Part shown: one piece after another, positions 44,558 to 54,885 of the stretch
Layout: every line of letters starts with the position of its first letter
Numbering within the stretch: position 1 is the first letter of the stretch
Source of the DNA: Devosia submarina
GTDB lineage: Bacteria; Pseudomonadota; Alphaproteobacteria; Rhizobiales; Devosiaceae
Length of the DNA: 64,000 nt
Direction: 5' to 3'
Assembly: GCF_003056345.1 (NCBI RefSeq)
Contig: NZ_PYWB01000008.1
Location: 1 to 64,000, forward strand
Notes under the pieces: model-generated
What the model was told of the DNA's origin: nothing
The model's database searches: none
What the model saw: the letters and a program-made list of their open reading frames with translations, nothing else
Translations under genes and position numbers: made by a program

Positions 44558-45182
44558 AGATCTCCGATTTATCCACCCCGGTCAGCCCTTGGAGTATTGT
44601 TTCAACTTCACTGGCCAGGCTGGTGAAGTGACCGCCATCTCGGGCGCAAGCGGATCGGGAAAATCGACCTTGCTGGATCTTATCGCCGGTTTCCTCGAAC
44701 CTCGATCGGGCCAGATCAAGCTCGACGGTGCTGACCTGGCGTCGCTTCCACCCGAGCGGCGCCCGATCTCGCTCCTGCTCCAGTCAGAAAGCCTTTTTGA
44801 ACATTTAAGTGCCGGTCGCAACATTGCTTTGGGCCTGCCACCTCGCACAGCCAAGGAGATCATCCGCCAGAAGGTTGACCAGGCGCTTGGAGAAGTCGGC
44901 TTGAGCGGCGTTGAGCATCAAATCGCTGCGACTCTCTCGGGCGGGCAAAAGCAACGTGTAGCCTTGGCGCGCACGCTGTTGCGCGATCGGCCCGTTCTGC
45001 TGCTGGACGAGCCGTTTTCAGCGCTAGACGACGAGACTCGCGGCACGATCCGGGACTTGGTTGGCGTACTCACACGGAGTCATGGCTGGTACACAATTCT
45101 GGTAAGCCATCATGCCGACGATGTGGAGCAACTCGCTCAAAGGCGCTACCGCCTCGACGAGGGACGGCTTGAACTCTACTGA
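44544..45182 (+). CDS. thiQ: Thiamine ABC transporter ATP-binding protein ThiQ
   Basis: 212 residues with Walker A SGASGSGKSTLLDLIAGFLE, Q-loop LLLQSES, signature LSGGQKQRVALARTLLRDRP, Walker B VLLLDEPFSALDD and the H-loop VSHHADDV. Energises thiamine uptake with ThiB and ThiP. The start lies within thiP, so translation is coupled. Its stop overlaps the convergent 45176 gene by 7 bases. Confidence 0.94.
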   Translation: MLHVEDLRFIHPGQPLEYCFNFTGQAGEVTAISGASGSGKSTLLDLIAGFLEPRSGQIKLDGADLASLPPERRPISLLLQSESLFEHLSAGRNIALGLPPRTAKEIIRQKVDQALGEVGLSGVEHQIAATLSGGQKQRVALARTLLRDRPVLLLDEPFSALDDETRGTIRDLVGVLTRSHGWYTILVSHHADDVEQLAQRRYRLDEGRLELY

Positions 45183-47128
45183 GCCCAAGCCGTGAACACC
45201 TCGTCAAACATGGTCTGAGCTTCTTCGTCTTTTTCCAGCGTAATAATCGCATTCCGGCCTGTGCCATAAACCACGGCCAGATCCATCCACTTCCGGCTCC
45301 CGAGCAGATCGGCATTAGTAGCCAGATCATTGGGTGAAGCACTGAGGGCGAACAGGAACGAATTGCCGACGACGCGCGCCGAAGCACCAACCAGCGGCGT
45401 TCCGGGCACCAATTCCTCGTCCTTGAGCAACACCCCAGGCAGATTGGCGATGGTGCCGCCGATAAAGGTATCGCTGACGTCGAAATCCACTTCCATCAAA
45501 TGGCTAGCGGGCAAGCTCGGGTCTGAATTTTTTCGAATGGTGACCTGCACCCCAAGATTGCGCGCAGGAATACTGGCATCGCCTACAATGGTAGGCAGAC
45601 CTAATTCATCCTCGCCCTTGGTCCATTCAATCGTGCCCGAGAAAGGCACAGCACCCGTGCGGCCATCAGCGCTGGCCTCGAGCAACAGAGACTGGCTACC
45701 GGCGAGAACCGCCGGATCAACGGAAGCCGCAGGGTCGGCCGCATCAACCAAGGCGGCATCGCCGCCGGGCAGACGCTCCTCACCCTTGGGATCGCTCGAG
45801 GCGCTAATATCGGGCAACACGCTTGGTACGGCTCCAGGCGGCGCCGGCTGCGGCGTGGGTGCCAGGCGCTCCTCGGTCTGGAGGCTCTCAAGTGTGGATG
45901 CAGGTGTAGGCTCGGGCGCGGTGGCCGTATTGCCTGGACCATCCACTGGCACCGAGTCTTCCGGCTGGGCTGGATCGAGGGTGGGAGTTGTGCTGGGAGA
46001 TACCGCAGCAGTTTCGGTGACGGGTTCCGCCTGCCCGAACATCTGGTCCAGATTGATATAGCCTTCGCGCCAGGCCCAGAATCCAGCGCCACCAGCACCC
46101 AGCAGCAAGACGGCGAAAACAATAAGGAAAATGGTCACCCCGGCGCCGGAGCGTGGTGCTGTTGGAGCGGCGGCGACCACCGACGCATCGGGCTCGGCAG
46201 GTATGGGCGCCTTGGGTGCCGCAAACATGCGGGTGGCGGCCTCGTGGGCGCTTTCAGTTGGCTCGCTTGTCTCTCCCCGGGCCTCGCGGTCCAGAGTTTC
46301 AATAGCGCGCTCAATAACGCTTTCTGCTTCGCTCGGATCAGGTTGCGGGCTTTCGAGCTCCACCTCTCGCACAGTAGACAGAGCCGTTTCCGCAGGTTGC
46401 GTTCCCGGCAAGATCAGGGGAACAACATCCTGTTGCCGCGCCACGGCCTGGTTGCGCCCGACCGCAGGCTGCAGCAAATCGCGTCGCGGCTCAAAGGCTG
46501 GAACATTTGCCGGTGCATCGGCACTTCGAGGTTTGGCAGCAATCAGCGAGGTCGGACCGCTCTTGACGACGCTGATCGGTCCACGCAGCTCAGTCTTCGG
46601 ACCAATAATCGGCTCAGGCGGCGCTTGGACTGGCTCGTCGACCGCAACCACGCTTGTTCCAGACGCCTCGGCGGCTTGAGCAATGATGTCTTCGATCGAC
46701 ACGACCTTTTCGGCCTGCGCGGGAGCAGGTTCCGGGGCCGGTGCGTCTGCTTGCGGAAGCTCAGCCGGCGCAACTGCCTCCGTTTCTTGCGGTGCAGGTT
46801 CTGCGCTGGCCGTCACGGGCGGGATCAAGGGAGCCTTGAGCGTCTCAGACGGGCTGGTTGGGGGCTTTACGGCAAAGCGCTGCGTAAGACCTGCGTCCCG
46901 GCCGAGCGAAATGATCGCTTCGCTCGCTTCCTGCTCAACCTGGCGGATGCAATCTTCGAGCTGCAGCCGATGTTGCGTGATATCCCGCGCCGGCAGTGGC
47001 GGTTGAATCGCACGCAATTGCCCGACCAGAGCTGAACGCGCCTTCTCGTAAACTGCACGACGTGCAGCCCCGTTATTTTCCGGCAGCGCGGAGATGGCCC
47101 GGCGCAACAGCTCTTTGTAGTCCGCCAT
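45176..47128 (-). CDS. Large single-span membrane protein with a Pro/Ala-rich region
   Basis: 650 residues in three parts: an N-terminal helical domain of about 85 residues (RRAISALPENNGAARRAVYE; ARSALVGQLRAIQPPLPARD; LEDCIRQVEQEASEAIISLG), a Pro/Ala/Glu-rich cytoplasmic stretch to 328, one membrane span at 330–352 (VTIFLIVFAVLLLGAGGAGF), then a periplasmic low-complexity linker and a C-terminal beta-rich domain from about 485 (GAVPFSGTIEWTKGEDELGL). I know this layout as a conserved unnamed protein of the order; no enzymatic motif is visible. It is upstream-adjacent to purA on the same strand but 48 bases separate them. Confidence 0.82.
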   Translation of the reverse strand: MADYKELLRRAISALPENNGAARRAVYEKARSALVGQLRAIQPPLPARDITQHRLQLEDCIRQVEQEASEAIISLGRDAGLTQRFAVKPPTSPSETLKAPLIPPVTASAEPAPQETEAVAPAELPQADAPAPEPAPAQAEKVVSIEDIIAQAAEASGTSVVAVDEPVQAPPEPIIGPKTELRGPISVVKSGPTSLIAAKPRSADAPANVPAFEPRRDLLQPAVGRNQAVARQQDVVPLILPGTQPAETALSTVREVELESPQPDPSEAESVIERAIETLDREARGETSEPTESAHEAATRMFAAPKAPIPAEPDASVVAAAPTAPRSGAGVTIFLIVFAVLLLGAGGAGFWAWREGYINLDQMFGQAEPVTETAAVSPSTTPTLDPAQPEDSVPVDGPGNTATAPEPTPASTLESLQTEERLAPTPQPAPPGAVPSVLPDISASSDPKGEERLPGGDAALVDAADPAASVDPAVLAGSQSLLLEASADGRTGAVPFSGTIEWTKGEDELGLPTIVGDASIPARNLGVQVTIRKNSDPSLPASHLMEVDFDVSDTFIGGTIANLPGVLLKDEELVPGTPLVGASARVVGNSFLFALSASPNDLATNADLLGSRKWMDLAVVYGTGRNAIITLEKDEEAQTMFDEVFTAWAQ

Positions 47129-47176
47129 TGGTTACTTGATACTCACGATTTCAGCGACGTGTTGTAACAAAAAAAT

Positions 47177-48466
47177 TCAGTCTTGGAATGGGTCAACCAC
47201 GAGGATGGTGTCGAGCCGCTCCGGGCTCGTCGACAGCATGGCCACCGGCGCCCCGATCTGCTCCTCGATATAGCGGACATATTTGACCGCCTGGGCCGGA
47301 AGATCCGCCCAGCTACGCGCTCCGGCTGTCGTTTGCGACCAGCCTTCAAGCGTTTCATAGATCGGCTTAACCCGGGCCTGTGCTCCCATTGAGGCAGGCA
47401 GATAATCTATGCGTGATCCATCAAGCTCGTAGCCGACACATACCTTGATCTCCTTGAGGCCATCCAGCACGTCGAGCTTGGTCAAGGCGATACCCGAAAT
47501 GCCCGAGGTCTTGACCGTCTGGCGAACCAGCACGGCATCGAACCAGCCACAGCGGCGCGGACGACCTGTGTTGACGCCGACTTCGCGACCAACGCTGGCG
47601 AGATGCTGGCCAATTTCATCATCGAGTTCGCAGGGGAAGGGGCCTTCACCCACACGGGTTGTGTAGGCCTTGGTGATGCCCAGCACATAGCCGATAGCCG
47701 TCGGTCCCAAACCCGAACCTGCCGCGGCTTGCCCCGCAACAGTGTTGGACGAGGTCACAAAGGGATAGGTGCCATGGTCGTTGTCGAGCAAGGCGCCCTG
47801 GGCTCCTTCGAACAGAATGCGCGCACCAGCCTTGCGCTTGTCGTCGAGCACCTTCCAAACCTGATCCATGAACGGCAGGATCTCGTCGGCCACTTCCGTA
47901 AGCTCGTCATAGATCTTCTGCGCTTCGATCTCGACCAGCCCCATGCCGCGACGAAGGGCATTATGGTGGGTGAGCAGACGCTCAATCTTGACCATCAGTG
48001 TGTCTGGTTCGCTTAGATCGATCAGCCGAATGGCGCGGCGACCAACCTTGTCCTCATAAGCCGGACCAATGCCGCGCTTGGTGGTGCCAATCTTGAGGCC
48101 TGAATTTGAATCCTCGCGGATGGCATCTAGCTCCCGATGCAGCGACAGGATCAGCGGCGCATTGTCGGCAATGCGCAGGATTTCGGGCGTAATCTCTACC
48201 CCCTGCCCGCGCAGCTTGGCCATTTCCTGAACGAAATGGTGAGGATCAACAACTACGCCATTGCCGATAACCGAGAGTTTGCCCTGCACAAGGCCTGACG
48301 GCAGCAAGGCGAGTTTGTAACTTACCCCATCAATGACCAGCGTGTGCCCGGCATTGTGGCCGCCATGGTAGCGCACCACAACGTCGGCGCGCTCCGAGAG
48401 CCAGTCAACGATCTTGCCCTTGCCCTCGTCACCCCATTGCGAGCCGACGACAACCACGTTAGCCAT
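47177..48466 (-). CDS. purA: Adenylosuccinate synthetase PurA
   Basis: 429 residues with the GTP loop [20 protein letters not shown], catalytic His of [27 protein letters not shown]-like segment ([13 protein letters not shown]) and the C-terminal [20 protein letters not shown]. PurA makes adenylosuccinate from IMP and aspartate using GTP. It ends 26 bases downstream before the start region of the 650-residue membrane gene. Confidence 0.97.
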   Translation of the reverse strand: MANVVVVGSQWGDEGKGKIVDWLSERADVVVRYHGGHNAGHTLVIDGVSYKLALLPSGLVQGKLSVIGNGVVVDPHHFVQEMAKLRGQGVEITPEILRIADNAPLILSLHRELDAIREDSNSGLKIGTTKRGIGPAYEDKVGRRAIRLIDLSEPDTLMVKIERLLTHHNALRRGMGLVEIEAQKIYDELTEVADEILPFMDQVWKVLDDKRKAGARILFEGAQGALLDNDHGTYPFVTSSNTVAGQAAAGSGLGPTAIGYVLGITKAYTTRVGEGPFPCELDDEIGQHLASVGREVGVNTGRPRRCGWFDAVLVRQTVKTSGISGIALTKLDVLDGLKEIKVCVGYELDGSRIDYLPASMGAQARVKPIYETLEGWSQTTAGARSWADLPAQAVKYVRYIEEQIGAPVAMLSTSPERLDTILVVDPFQD

Positions 48467-48620
48467 ATAATTTCTCTCCAGACAGGCGCGACATAGAGGT
48501 CCGGCGATGGTGCCGCACCCTATTTAAATCGGACAAATGCCTTCCCGGCCCGCTCCGGGAATGTTGGATCGGGGCCGAATAACTGCTAAGTCCGACTGTC
48601 CTTACATCACCAAGGCCGAT

Positions 48621-49565
48621 ATGACCAAGCCGCTCGTGGCCGAAAATCACGGCTTAATTGCCCGCCTGCTCAATCAACCTTATTTGCTGCTGATCCTGGC
48701 GCCCCTGTTCTGGGGTGGAAACGTGGTCGCCGCAAAGCTCGTGGTTGGGGAAATCGACCCTTTCCTCTTGCTGGCAACGCGTTGCGTCGGCGCGACCCTC
48801 TTCATCCTGCCCTTTTCCTGGCGGTTCCTTGCCGCCGACTGGCCAGTGATCCGGCGTACATGGCCCTTGGTGATGGGGTATGGCGCGCTCGGCTATGCGC
48901 TTTACAATGTTCTGCTTTATGTCGGCCTCACCACCACAACCGCCGTCAATTCGTCCATTGAAACGGGCGCCCTGCCCATGATGATTCTGCTGGCCAATTT
49001 TATCGTGTTCCGGGTGCGGGCGAACTGGCTGCAGATCCTGGGCGTGATCATCGCCATCTCGGGGGTCATGCTTACAGCGACCCATGGCAATCCGGCGCGG
49101 CTTCTGACCCTGGACATCAACATTGGCGATGGTTTCGTGCTGCTCGCCTGCCTCACCTATACCGCCTATACCCTGGCCCTGAAATTTCGCCCGCAGATCC
49201 ATATGATGAGCTTCATGGCCGTGGCATTCACCGGTGCGGCGATCACCGGGGTCGTCATGCTGCAGATGTTCGGACCCGGTATTGGCAGCTTCGCGGAACT
49301 TCCGGCCATGTCGCCGCGCGTGTGGGCCGTGCTGGTTTATGTGATGATCTTTCCATCCATGTTCAGCCAGGTTTTCTATGCCCGTGGGGTGGAGCTGGTG
49401 GGGCCCAATCGTGCTGCGCCCAGCCATAATCTAATCCCGGTTTTCGGCGCGCTCGGCTCGGTGATCATCCTCGGTGAAAGCTTGCATCTGTATCATTACG
49501 CTGCAGCCGCCATCATCATCGGCGGCATCGTTCTTGCCGAATGGGCTGCGCGGCGACTTAAATAA
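48621..49565 (+). CDS. DMT-superfamily (EamA) transporter
   Basis: 314 residues with ten hydrophobic segments in two EamA repeats; typical motifs are LAPLFWGGNVVAAKLVVGEI, MGYGALGYALYNVLLYVGLT, ALPMMILLANFIVFRVRANW and a second repeat ending PVFGALGSVIILGESLHLYH. Members export amino acids or other small metabolites. ATG 48621 has AAGG upstream; the frame from 48537 has no support. It lies between purA and the serA terminator; the proximity to serA suggests, but does not show, an amino-acid substrate. Confidence 0.9.
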   Translation: MTKPLVAENHGLIARLLNQPYLLLILAPLFWGGNVVAAKLVVGEIDPFLLLATRCVGATLFILPFSWRFLAADWPVIRRTWPLVMGYGALGYALYNVLLYVGLTTTTAVNSSIETGALPMMILLANFIVFRVRANWLQILGVIIAISGVMLTATHGNPARLLTLDINIGDGFVLLACLTYTAYTLALKFRPQIHMMSFMAVAFTGAAITGVVMLQMFGPGIGSFAELPAMSPRVWAVLVYVMIFPSMFSQVFYARGVELVGPNRAAPSHNLIPVFGALGSVIILGESLHLYHYAAAAIIIGGIVLAEWAARRLK

Positions 49566-49590
49566 AAAAGGCCGGCGCAGCGCACCGGCC
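49564..49590 (-). terminator. Terminator of serA (and of the convergent DMT gene)
   Basis: Stem GGCCGG/CCGGCC with a 9-base loop; on the minus strand it is followed by TTTTTTATTT. It lies between the two convergent stops. Confidence 0.75.
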
Positions 49591-49611
49591 CCTCTCGGCA
49601 TGTTTACGGCC

Positions 49612-51195
49612 TTAGAAGCGCAGGGCTTTGGCCTGCTTGACGCCTTCCAGCGCCGCGATTTCGGCCAATTGTGCTTCGGTCAGCGTACCGTCAATGGAGA
49701 CCAAGGCAATGGCGTCCGCGCCGATATCTGCACGGCCCAAATTGAAGTTGGCAATGTTGATGCCAAGCTTGCCCAAAAGCGTGCCCAGGCGACCAATATG
49801 GCCGGGCTTATCCTCGTTCGTGACATAAAGCATGGACGGGGTCAGTTCCGCTTCCATGTTGATGTTCTTGACCTGGATGATGCGCGGCTTGCCATTGGCG
49901 AACAGCGTTCCGGCAAGGCTGCGCTCCTGACGTTCCGTTGTTACCGTCAGTCGCACATAGCCTTCATAGGCACCCTGCTGGTTGCGCGTGGTCGTCTCGA
50001 CCACGATGCCCCGATCCTTGGCGATCTGCGGCGCCGAAACCATGTTGATGTCGCCCAGCAAAGGCTTCAAGACGCCGTTGATCGCAGCCGCGATCATTGG
50101 CTTGACGTTGAGCTGGGCGACATTGCCCTCGAACTCAACCCGGATACCGGTGATCGCCGTTTCGGTGAGTTGTCCGGCAAAGGAGCCAAGTGCCTCGGAC
50201 AGTTTCACCCATGGCGTGAGCAGGGGCGCTTCTTCGGCAGAGATGGATGGGAAGTTCAGCGCATTGGTGATCTCGCCAGTCATCAAATAAGCCGAGATCT
50301 GCTCGGCAACCTGCAGGGCCACATTTTCCTGCGCCTCAGTGGTCGAGGCACCCAGATGCGGCGTGCAAATCACGTTGGGCAGTTCGAACAGGGGATTGTT
50401 CTGCGCTGGCTCTTCCAGGAACACGTCGAGCGCAGCACCCGCAACCTGGCCGGACTTGAGCGCGTCATAGAGGGCTGCTTCATCGATCAGGCCGCCGCGG
50501 GCGCAATTGATGATGCGTACGCCCTTTTTGGTCTTCTTGAGAGCCTCGGCATTGATGATGTTGCGGGTAGCGTCGATCAACGGCGTATGGAGCGTGATGA
50601 AGTCGGCGCGCGCCAGAAGTTCGTCCAGCTCAACCTTTTCCACGCCCAGCGTTTGCGCCCGCTCCGGCGTAAGGAATGGATCAAAGGCGATAACCTTCAT
50701 GCGCAGGCCAAGGGCCCGGTCGGCCACGATCGAGCCGATATTGCCTGCGCCGATCAGGCCCAGCGTCTTGTTGGTGACCTCGACGCCCATGAAGCGGTTC
50801 TTCTCCCACTTCGAAGCGCGGGTCGAAGCATCGGCTTCGGGCAATTGGCGTGCCAGGGCCATCATCATGGCGATGGCGTGTTCCGCAGTTGTGATGGAAT
50901 TACCAAAGGGGGTATTCATCACGATGATCCCCTTCTTGGTGGCGGCGGGGATATCGACATTGTCGACGCCGATGCCGGCGCGGCCAATGACCTTGAGATT
51001 GCTTGCAGCGGCGATGATCTTTTCGGTCACCTTGGTAGCCGAGCGGATAGCCAGGCCATCATATTGGCCGATGACTTCAAGAAGCTTGTCCTTGTCTTTT
51101 CCAAGATCGGGAAGGTAGTCGACGTCAACGCCGTTGTCCTTGAAGATCTGGACGGCAGTTGGGCTGAGCTTGTCGGAAACGAGAACCTTGGGCAT
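49612..51195 (-). CDS. serA: D-3-phosphoglycerate dehydrogenase SerA
   Basis: SerA oxidises 3-phosphoglycerate with NAD, the first step of serine synthesis. The Rossmann fold has GLIGAGNIGSIVADRALGLR, the catalytic region INCARGGLIDEAALYDALKS and HLGASTTEAQENVA; the ASB domain and a C-terminal ACT domain (MLYVTNEDKPGHIGRLGTLL) follow. 527 residues, the long type. It follows serC on the same strand, 89 bases on, so the two are probably one operon. Confidence 0.96.
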   Translation of the reverse strand: MPKVLVSDKLSPTAVQIFKDNGVDVDYLPDLGKDKDKLLEVIGQYDGLAIRSATKVTEKIIAAASNLKVIGRAGIGVDNVDIPAATKKGIIVMNTPFGNSITTAEHAIAMMMALARQLPEADASTRASKWEKNRFMGVEVTNKTLGLIGAGNIGSIVADRALGLRMKVIAFDPFLTPERAQTLGVEKVELDELLARADFITLHTPLIDATRNIINAEALKKTKKGVRIINCARGGLIDEAALYDALKSGQVAGAALDVFLEEPAQNNPLFELPNVICTPHLGASTTEAQENVALQVAEQISAYLMTGEITNALNFPSISAEEAPLLTPWVKLSEALGSFAGQLTETAITGIRVEFEGNVAQLNVKPMIAAAINGVLKPLLGDINMVSAPQIAKDRGIVVETTTRNQQGAYEGYVRLTVTTERQERSLAGTLFANGKPRIIQVKNINMEAELTPSMLYVTNEDKPGHIGRLGTLLGKLGINIANFNLGRADIGADAIALVSIDGTLTEAQLAEIAALEGVKQAKALRF

Positions 51196-51284
51196 AGCGC
51201 CCTCCTTGTGTTCGCTGCGCCTGTAAAGGCTTGCGAATGGAATTTGGGTGAAGTGAATGGCGCGGCAGCGCCATTCAAAATGGC

Positions 51285-52466
51285 CTAGGCAGCTGCCTTG
51301 AGCGCCTGGAGCTCTTCAGCGAAAGCCCAATCAAGCCATGGCATCAGCGCTGCGAGATCGGATGCTTCGATCGTGCACCCTGCCCAGATGCGCAGGCCCG
51401 AAGGGGCGTCCTTGTAGGCGCCGATGTCATAGGCCGCGCCGAGCTTGTCGAGGCGCGAAACCATAGCCTTGGCGAACGCGGCCTGTGCAGCATCGTCCAG
51501 CACGGTGACCGCCGGATCAACAATCGAGAAGCAAACCGATGTGTTGGAGCGGTTGGCCGGGTCCTTTGCAAGGAAATCGACCCAATCGGTCTTGGCGACC
51601 CAATCAGCGAGCACCTTGAAATTGGCATCGGCCCGCGCCTGCATGGCCGAGAGCCCGCCAATGGACTTGCCCCATTCCATGGCATCAATCGCGTCTTCGA
51701 TACAGATCATAGAGGGCGTATTGATGGTTGCGGCCTGGAACACTTCCTCGAGCAGCTTGCCGGCCTTGGTGAGGCGGAAGATCTTGGGCAAGGGGCGATC
51801 GGGCTTGAAAGTCTCTAGCCGCTCCACAGCTCGGGGGGACAGGATCAGCACGCCATGAGCCGCTTCACCACCCAGCGCCTTCTGCCAGGAGAAGGTCACC
51901 ACATCGAGCTTGGGGAAATCGAGATCTTGAGCGAAGGCGGCAGAAGTCGCATCGCAGATGGTCAGACCCTTACGGTCAGCCTTGATCCAGTCTGCGTTGG
52001 GGACGCGCACGCCCGATGTAGTACCATTCCATGTGAACACTACGTCACGGTCGGTATCGACCTGCGCAAGGTCGGGAAGCTCCCCATAGGGTGCCTTGAT
52101 GATGCGGACGTCTTGGAGCTTGAGCTGCTTGGCGACGTCGGTAACCCACCCTTCCCCAAATGACTCCCAAGCCAGCATGTCGACGCCCCGCTCTCCCAGC
52201 ATGGACCACATGGCCGTTTCCACCGCACCTGTGTCCGAAGCCGGCACAATACCGATCCGGTAGTCAGCGGGGACTTGGAGCAATTCGCGTGTAAGATCGA
52301 TTGCTTGCTGGATGCGCGCCTTGCCGGGCTTGGAGCGGTGCGAACGGCCGACCAGCGCATTGCTCAGCGCTTCAACGGTCCATCCGGGACGCTTGGCACA
52401 TGGGCCCGACGAAAAATTGGGGTTAGCCGGTTTTACCGCCGGTGCGGTTTGGGGCGTATCAGCCAT
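51285..52466 (-). CDS. serC: Phosphoserine aminotransferase SerC
   Basis: SerC turns 3-phosphohydroxypyruvate plus glutamate into phosphoserine using pyridoxal phosphate. 393 residues of the class V type: [37 protein letters not shown], catalytic Lys in [20 protein letters not shown], and [20 protein letters not shown]. The call fits its position before serA and the leader RNA upstream. The start is at ATG 52466, with GGGAGGGT about 14 bases before it. Confidence 0.95.
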   Translation of the reverse strand: MADTPQTAPAVKPANPNFSSGPCAKRPGWTVEALSNALVGRSHRSKPGKARIQQAIDLTRELLQVPADYRIGIVPASDTGAVETAMWSMLGERGVDMLAWESFGEGWVTDVAKQLKLQDVRIIKAPYGELPDLAQVDTDRDVVFTWNGTTSGVRVPNADWIKADRKGLTICDATSAAFAQDLDFPKLDVVTFSWQKALGGEAAHGVLILSPRAVERLETFKPDRPLPKIFRLTKAGKLLEEVFQAATINTPSMICIEDAIDAMEWGKSIGGLSAMQARADANFKVLADWVAKTDWVDFLAKDPANRSNTSVCFSIVDPAVTVLDDAAQAAFAKAMVSRLDKLGAAYDIGAYKDAPSGLRIWAGCTIEASDLAALMPWLDWAFAEELQALKAAA

Positions 52467-52540
52467 CTTCAGCGACCCTCCCAGGTCTATGCGTCTCGCG
52501 TTAGGGCGAGATGTCCTGAGATGGGAAATACAGCGACAGG
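52467..52540 (-). promoter_or_regulatory. Probable serC leader RNA
   Basis: The minus strand upstream of serC has a stable hairpin, GCGAGAT/GTCTCGC-type (arms 52506–52512 and 52493–52499), just before GGGAGGGTCGC, the ribosome binding region, and GAGATGTCCTGAGAT further up. An unnamed-ligand 'serC' RNA motif is known directly before serC in Rhizobiales; this fits it by position and shape, but I cannot confirm a covariance match. Confidence 0.5.
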
Positions 52541-52611
52541 CCCATTCCCGTCAATGGGTGCGGAACGAGCACCGTAAAGAAAGTCCTTGCGGCCTCATGC
52601 GTGAAAAGGAA

Positions 52612-52634
52612 ATCGGCGCCACCAGGGCGCCGAT
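52612..52634 (-). terminator. Terminator of the beta-barrel gene
   Basis: 9-bp arms ATCGGCGCC and GGCGCCGAT, loop ACCAG; on the minus strand it runs into TTTCCTTTT. Confidence 0.8.
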
Positions 52635-52657
52635 CGATGAGCAAGCGGGGATATTGC

Positions 52658-53398
52658 TTAGTTGAAGCGGTAGCGGACGGTGCCGCGCACTTCGTGCAGC
52701 CAGTTGTTGTCAGCCGACACCGAGCCAGGGGCTGCCGCACCATTGCTGACTTCGGCAATATAGACGCCGCGGTAGCCAATGTCGGTGACTACCGACCCAA
52801 AGTCATAGCCAACGCCAGCCATTGCTGCAGCAGCTAAGCTTGTATTGGTGCCCGACGGAACATCGTCGCCTGTGGGTGCAGAGACTTCGATCCGGTTGAA
52901 GGCCGCACCGGCACCAGCGCCAACATAGCCAAATGCACCACCGGCAGCACCATAGCCGTATTCGCCGCCAAGCGAGAAGTCATAGTAGACGTTGGCAAGA
53001 GCAATGGTTGAACGCAGATTGGCCGAATAGTTGCCGAGACCAGAGGGGCTGGAGAGCTCAATGCCTTCATTGTTGATGTAGTCGACGGTCACGTCAGCAC
53101 GCAGACCGGTTCCGGTTTCATAGCCGAAGCCGGCGCCAACGCTATAGCCATACCCCATTTCTTCAAAGGGGAACGTGGTTTCGACGGGGCTGCAACCGAT
53201 ACATTCGTAGCCTTCGCCCTCTTCCGTCCACAGGCCGTTGAATGCAGCGCTGCCGCGCAGGTAGAAAGAGCCCTGGACGCCGTAGTCGACTTCCGGGATT
53301 TCGATTACCGGTGGGTATTTGGGGAAGTCGGCGGCGATTGCCTGACCGGCGATGAGAGTGGCTCCTGCCACCATAACCGCAGCGATGAGCTTGCGCAT
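52658..53398 (-). CDS. Outer-membrane beta-barrel protein (porin-like)
   Basis: 246 residues: signal peptide MRKLIAAVMVAGATLIAGQA (to about AIAAD), then alternating beta strands typical of small outer-membrane barrels (GYSVGAGFGYETGTGLRADV; GAFGYVGAGAGAAFNRIEVS; NNWLHEVRGTVRYRFN), ending in Phe-Asn and with Gly/Tyr-rich turns. Similar proteins in rhizobia are annotated as outer-membrane proteins of the Omp25/OmpA-barrel type. ATG 53398 starts the signal peptide. A perfect CtrA box lies about 60 bases upstream. Confidence 0.87.
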   Translation of the reverse strand: MRKLIAAVMVAGATLIAGQAIAADFPKYPPVIEIPEVDYGVQGSFYLRGSAAFNGLWTEEGEGYECIGCSPVETTFPFEEMGYGYSVGAGFGYETGTGLRADVTVDYINNEGIELSSPSGLGNYSANLRSTIALANVYYDFSLGGEYGYGAAGGAFGYVGAGAGAAFNRIEVSAPTGDDVPSGTNTSLAAAAMAGVGYDFGSVVTDIGYRGVYIAEVSNGAAAPGSVSADNNWLHEVRGTVRYRFN

Positions 53399-53458
53399 GA
53401 ATAAGTCCTTTGGTTGCCACGACACCAGTCGATTGGGGACGAATATGCGCCTAGTTCC

Positions 53459-53473
53459 TTAAAGCCCGCTTAA
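53459..53473 (-). promoter_or_regulatory. Perfect CtrA box upstream of the beta-barrel gene
   Basis: TTAA at 53459, seven bases, TTAA at 53470, followed by C: a full TTAA-N7-TTAAC site, 61–75 bases before the start codon at 53398. The region has several other TTAA groups. Confidence 0.7.
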
Positions 53474-53541
53474 CCTAAACGCTTAACCCTAATAACCTTC
53501 TTCAGCGTTTTACTTGCCGCTTTGCCTAAGCGGCAAGTTGC

Positions 53542-54885
53542 TCAAGCAACGTCCAAGATTGCAGCTTCAATCTGGCCAACAACTGTTGAGACAAGTGCAG
53601 CATCATCTGCCTCGCCCATGACCCGGATCACGGGCTCGGTCCCTGAGGCGCGAACCACGAGCCGGCCACCCTGCCCTAGCATGGCTTGAGCGTCGGCGAT
53701 GGCCGCGATGACCTGCTTGTGCTCGAGCGGCTTGCCGGCCTTGAACTTCACACTGCGAAGCAATTGCGGCACCTTGGCGAAGCGCGAGCAGATTTCCGAT
53801 ACCGGGCGTTCCTGCTGCTTGAGCACGGACAGCAGCTGCAGCGCCGCCACCAGCCCGTCTCCCGTTGTGGTGAAATCGGACAGGATGATGTGGCCCGACT
53901 GCTCGCCGCCAACATTGAAGCCTTTGGCGCGCATGGCTTCGAGTACATAGCGATCACCAACCTGGGTGCGCTCCAGGGTGAGCCCCAACGAGCTCAGATA
54001 ACGCTCAAGGCCCAGATTGGACATGACAGTAGCGACAATGCCCCCGCCCTGCAGCATTTCGCGCTGTAACCAGCTTTCGGCGATCACCGCCATGAACTGG
54101 TCGCCATCGACTACATTGCCTTTTTCATCGATGATGATGACGCGATCAGCGTCCCCATCTAGGGCAATGCCGATATCGGCACGCATCTCACGCACCTTGG
54201 CGGAAACGGCTTCGGGGGCAGTAGAGCCCACCTTGTGGTTGATATTGTAGCCGTCCGGCTCGACACCGATGGTGATGACCTCGGCACCCAGTTCCCACAA
54301 TGCGATGGGCGCAACCTTGTAGGCAGCGCCATTGGCGCAATCGAGCACGACGCGCAGCCCGGACAGGTCGATGTTTCGTGGCAAGGTGCGCTTGGCATAT
54401 TCGATATAGCGCGTGCGGGCTTCCTCGTCGCGATGAGCGCGGCCGATCTGCATGCCATGCGCCAGAAGCGAACGGCTGTCGCCATCGATCAGTCGCTCGA
54501 TATCGGCTTCGACCTCGTCCGAAAGCTTGTAGCCATCCGGACGGAACAGCTTGATGCCATTGTCGTCATAAGGATTGTGCGAGGCCGAAATCATCACACC
54601 GAGGTCGGCACGCAGCGAGCGGGTGAGCATGGCAACGGCGGGGGTGGGCATAGGGCCGAGGAGGTAAACATCCATGCCTACGGCGGTGAAACCAGCGGTC
54701 AGGGCAGTTTCGATCATGTAGCCGGAGCGGCGCGTATCCTTGCCGATCACCACGCGATTGCGATGCTCGCCACGAACAAATCTCTTGCCGGCGGCCATGC
54801 CGATTTTCATGGCGAGTTCGGGCGTCAGCTTGTCGCCATTGGCGAGTCCACGAATCCCGTCGGTGCCGAAATATTTCCTGGCCAT
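53542..54885 (-). CDS. glmM: Phosphoglucosamine mutase GlmM
   Basis: 447 residues. [20 protein letters not shown], the phospho-Ser loop [20 protein letters not shown] (catalytic Ser 102), the metal loop [20 protein letters not shown] and the C-terminal [18 protein letters not shown] are all present. GlmM turns glucosamine-6-phosphate into glucosamine-1-phosphate for peptidoglycan and LPS. It follows ftsH on the same strand, the common ftsH-glmM order. Confidence 0.97.
   Translation of the reverse strand: MARKYFGTDGIRGLANGDKLTPELAMKIGMAAGKRFVRGEHRNRVVIGKDTRRSGYMIETALTAGFTAVGMDVYLLGPMPTPAVAMLTRSLRADLGVMISASHNPYDDNGIKLFRPDGYKLSDEVEADIERLIDGDSRSLLAHGMQIGRAHRDEEARTRYIEYAKRTLPRNIDLSGLRVVLDCANGAAYKVAPIALWELGAEVITIGVEPDGYNINHKVGSTAPEAVSAKVREMRADIGIALDGDADRVIIIDEKGNVVDGDQFMAVIAESWLQREMLQGGGIVATVMSNLGLERYLSSLGLTLERTQVGDRYVLEAMRAKGFNVGGEQSGHIILSDFTTTGDGLVAALQLLSVLKQQERPVSEICSRFAKVPQLLRSVKFKAGKPLEHKQVIAAIADAQAMLGQGGRLVVRASGTEPVIRVMGEADDAALVSTVVGQIEAAILDVA

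Noticed and set aside
49474-51288. 604-codon plus-strand frame opposite serA
   Set aside because: Antisense frame in GC-rich DNA; serA on the minus strand has full-length, well-conserved domains.
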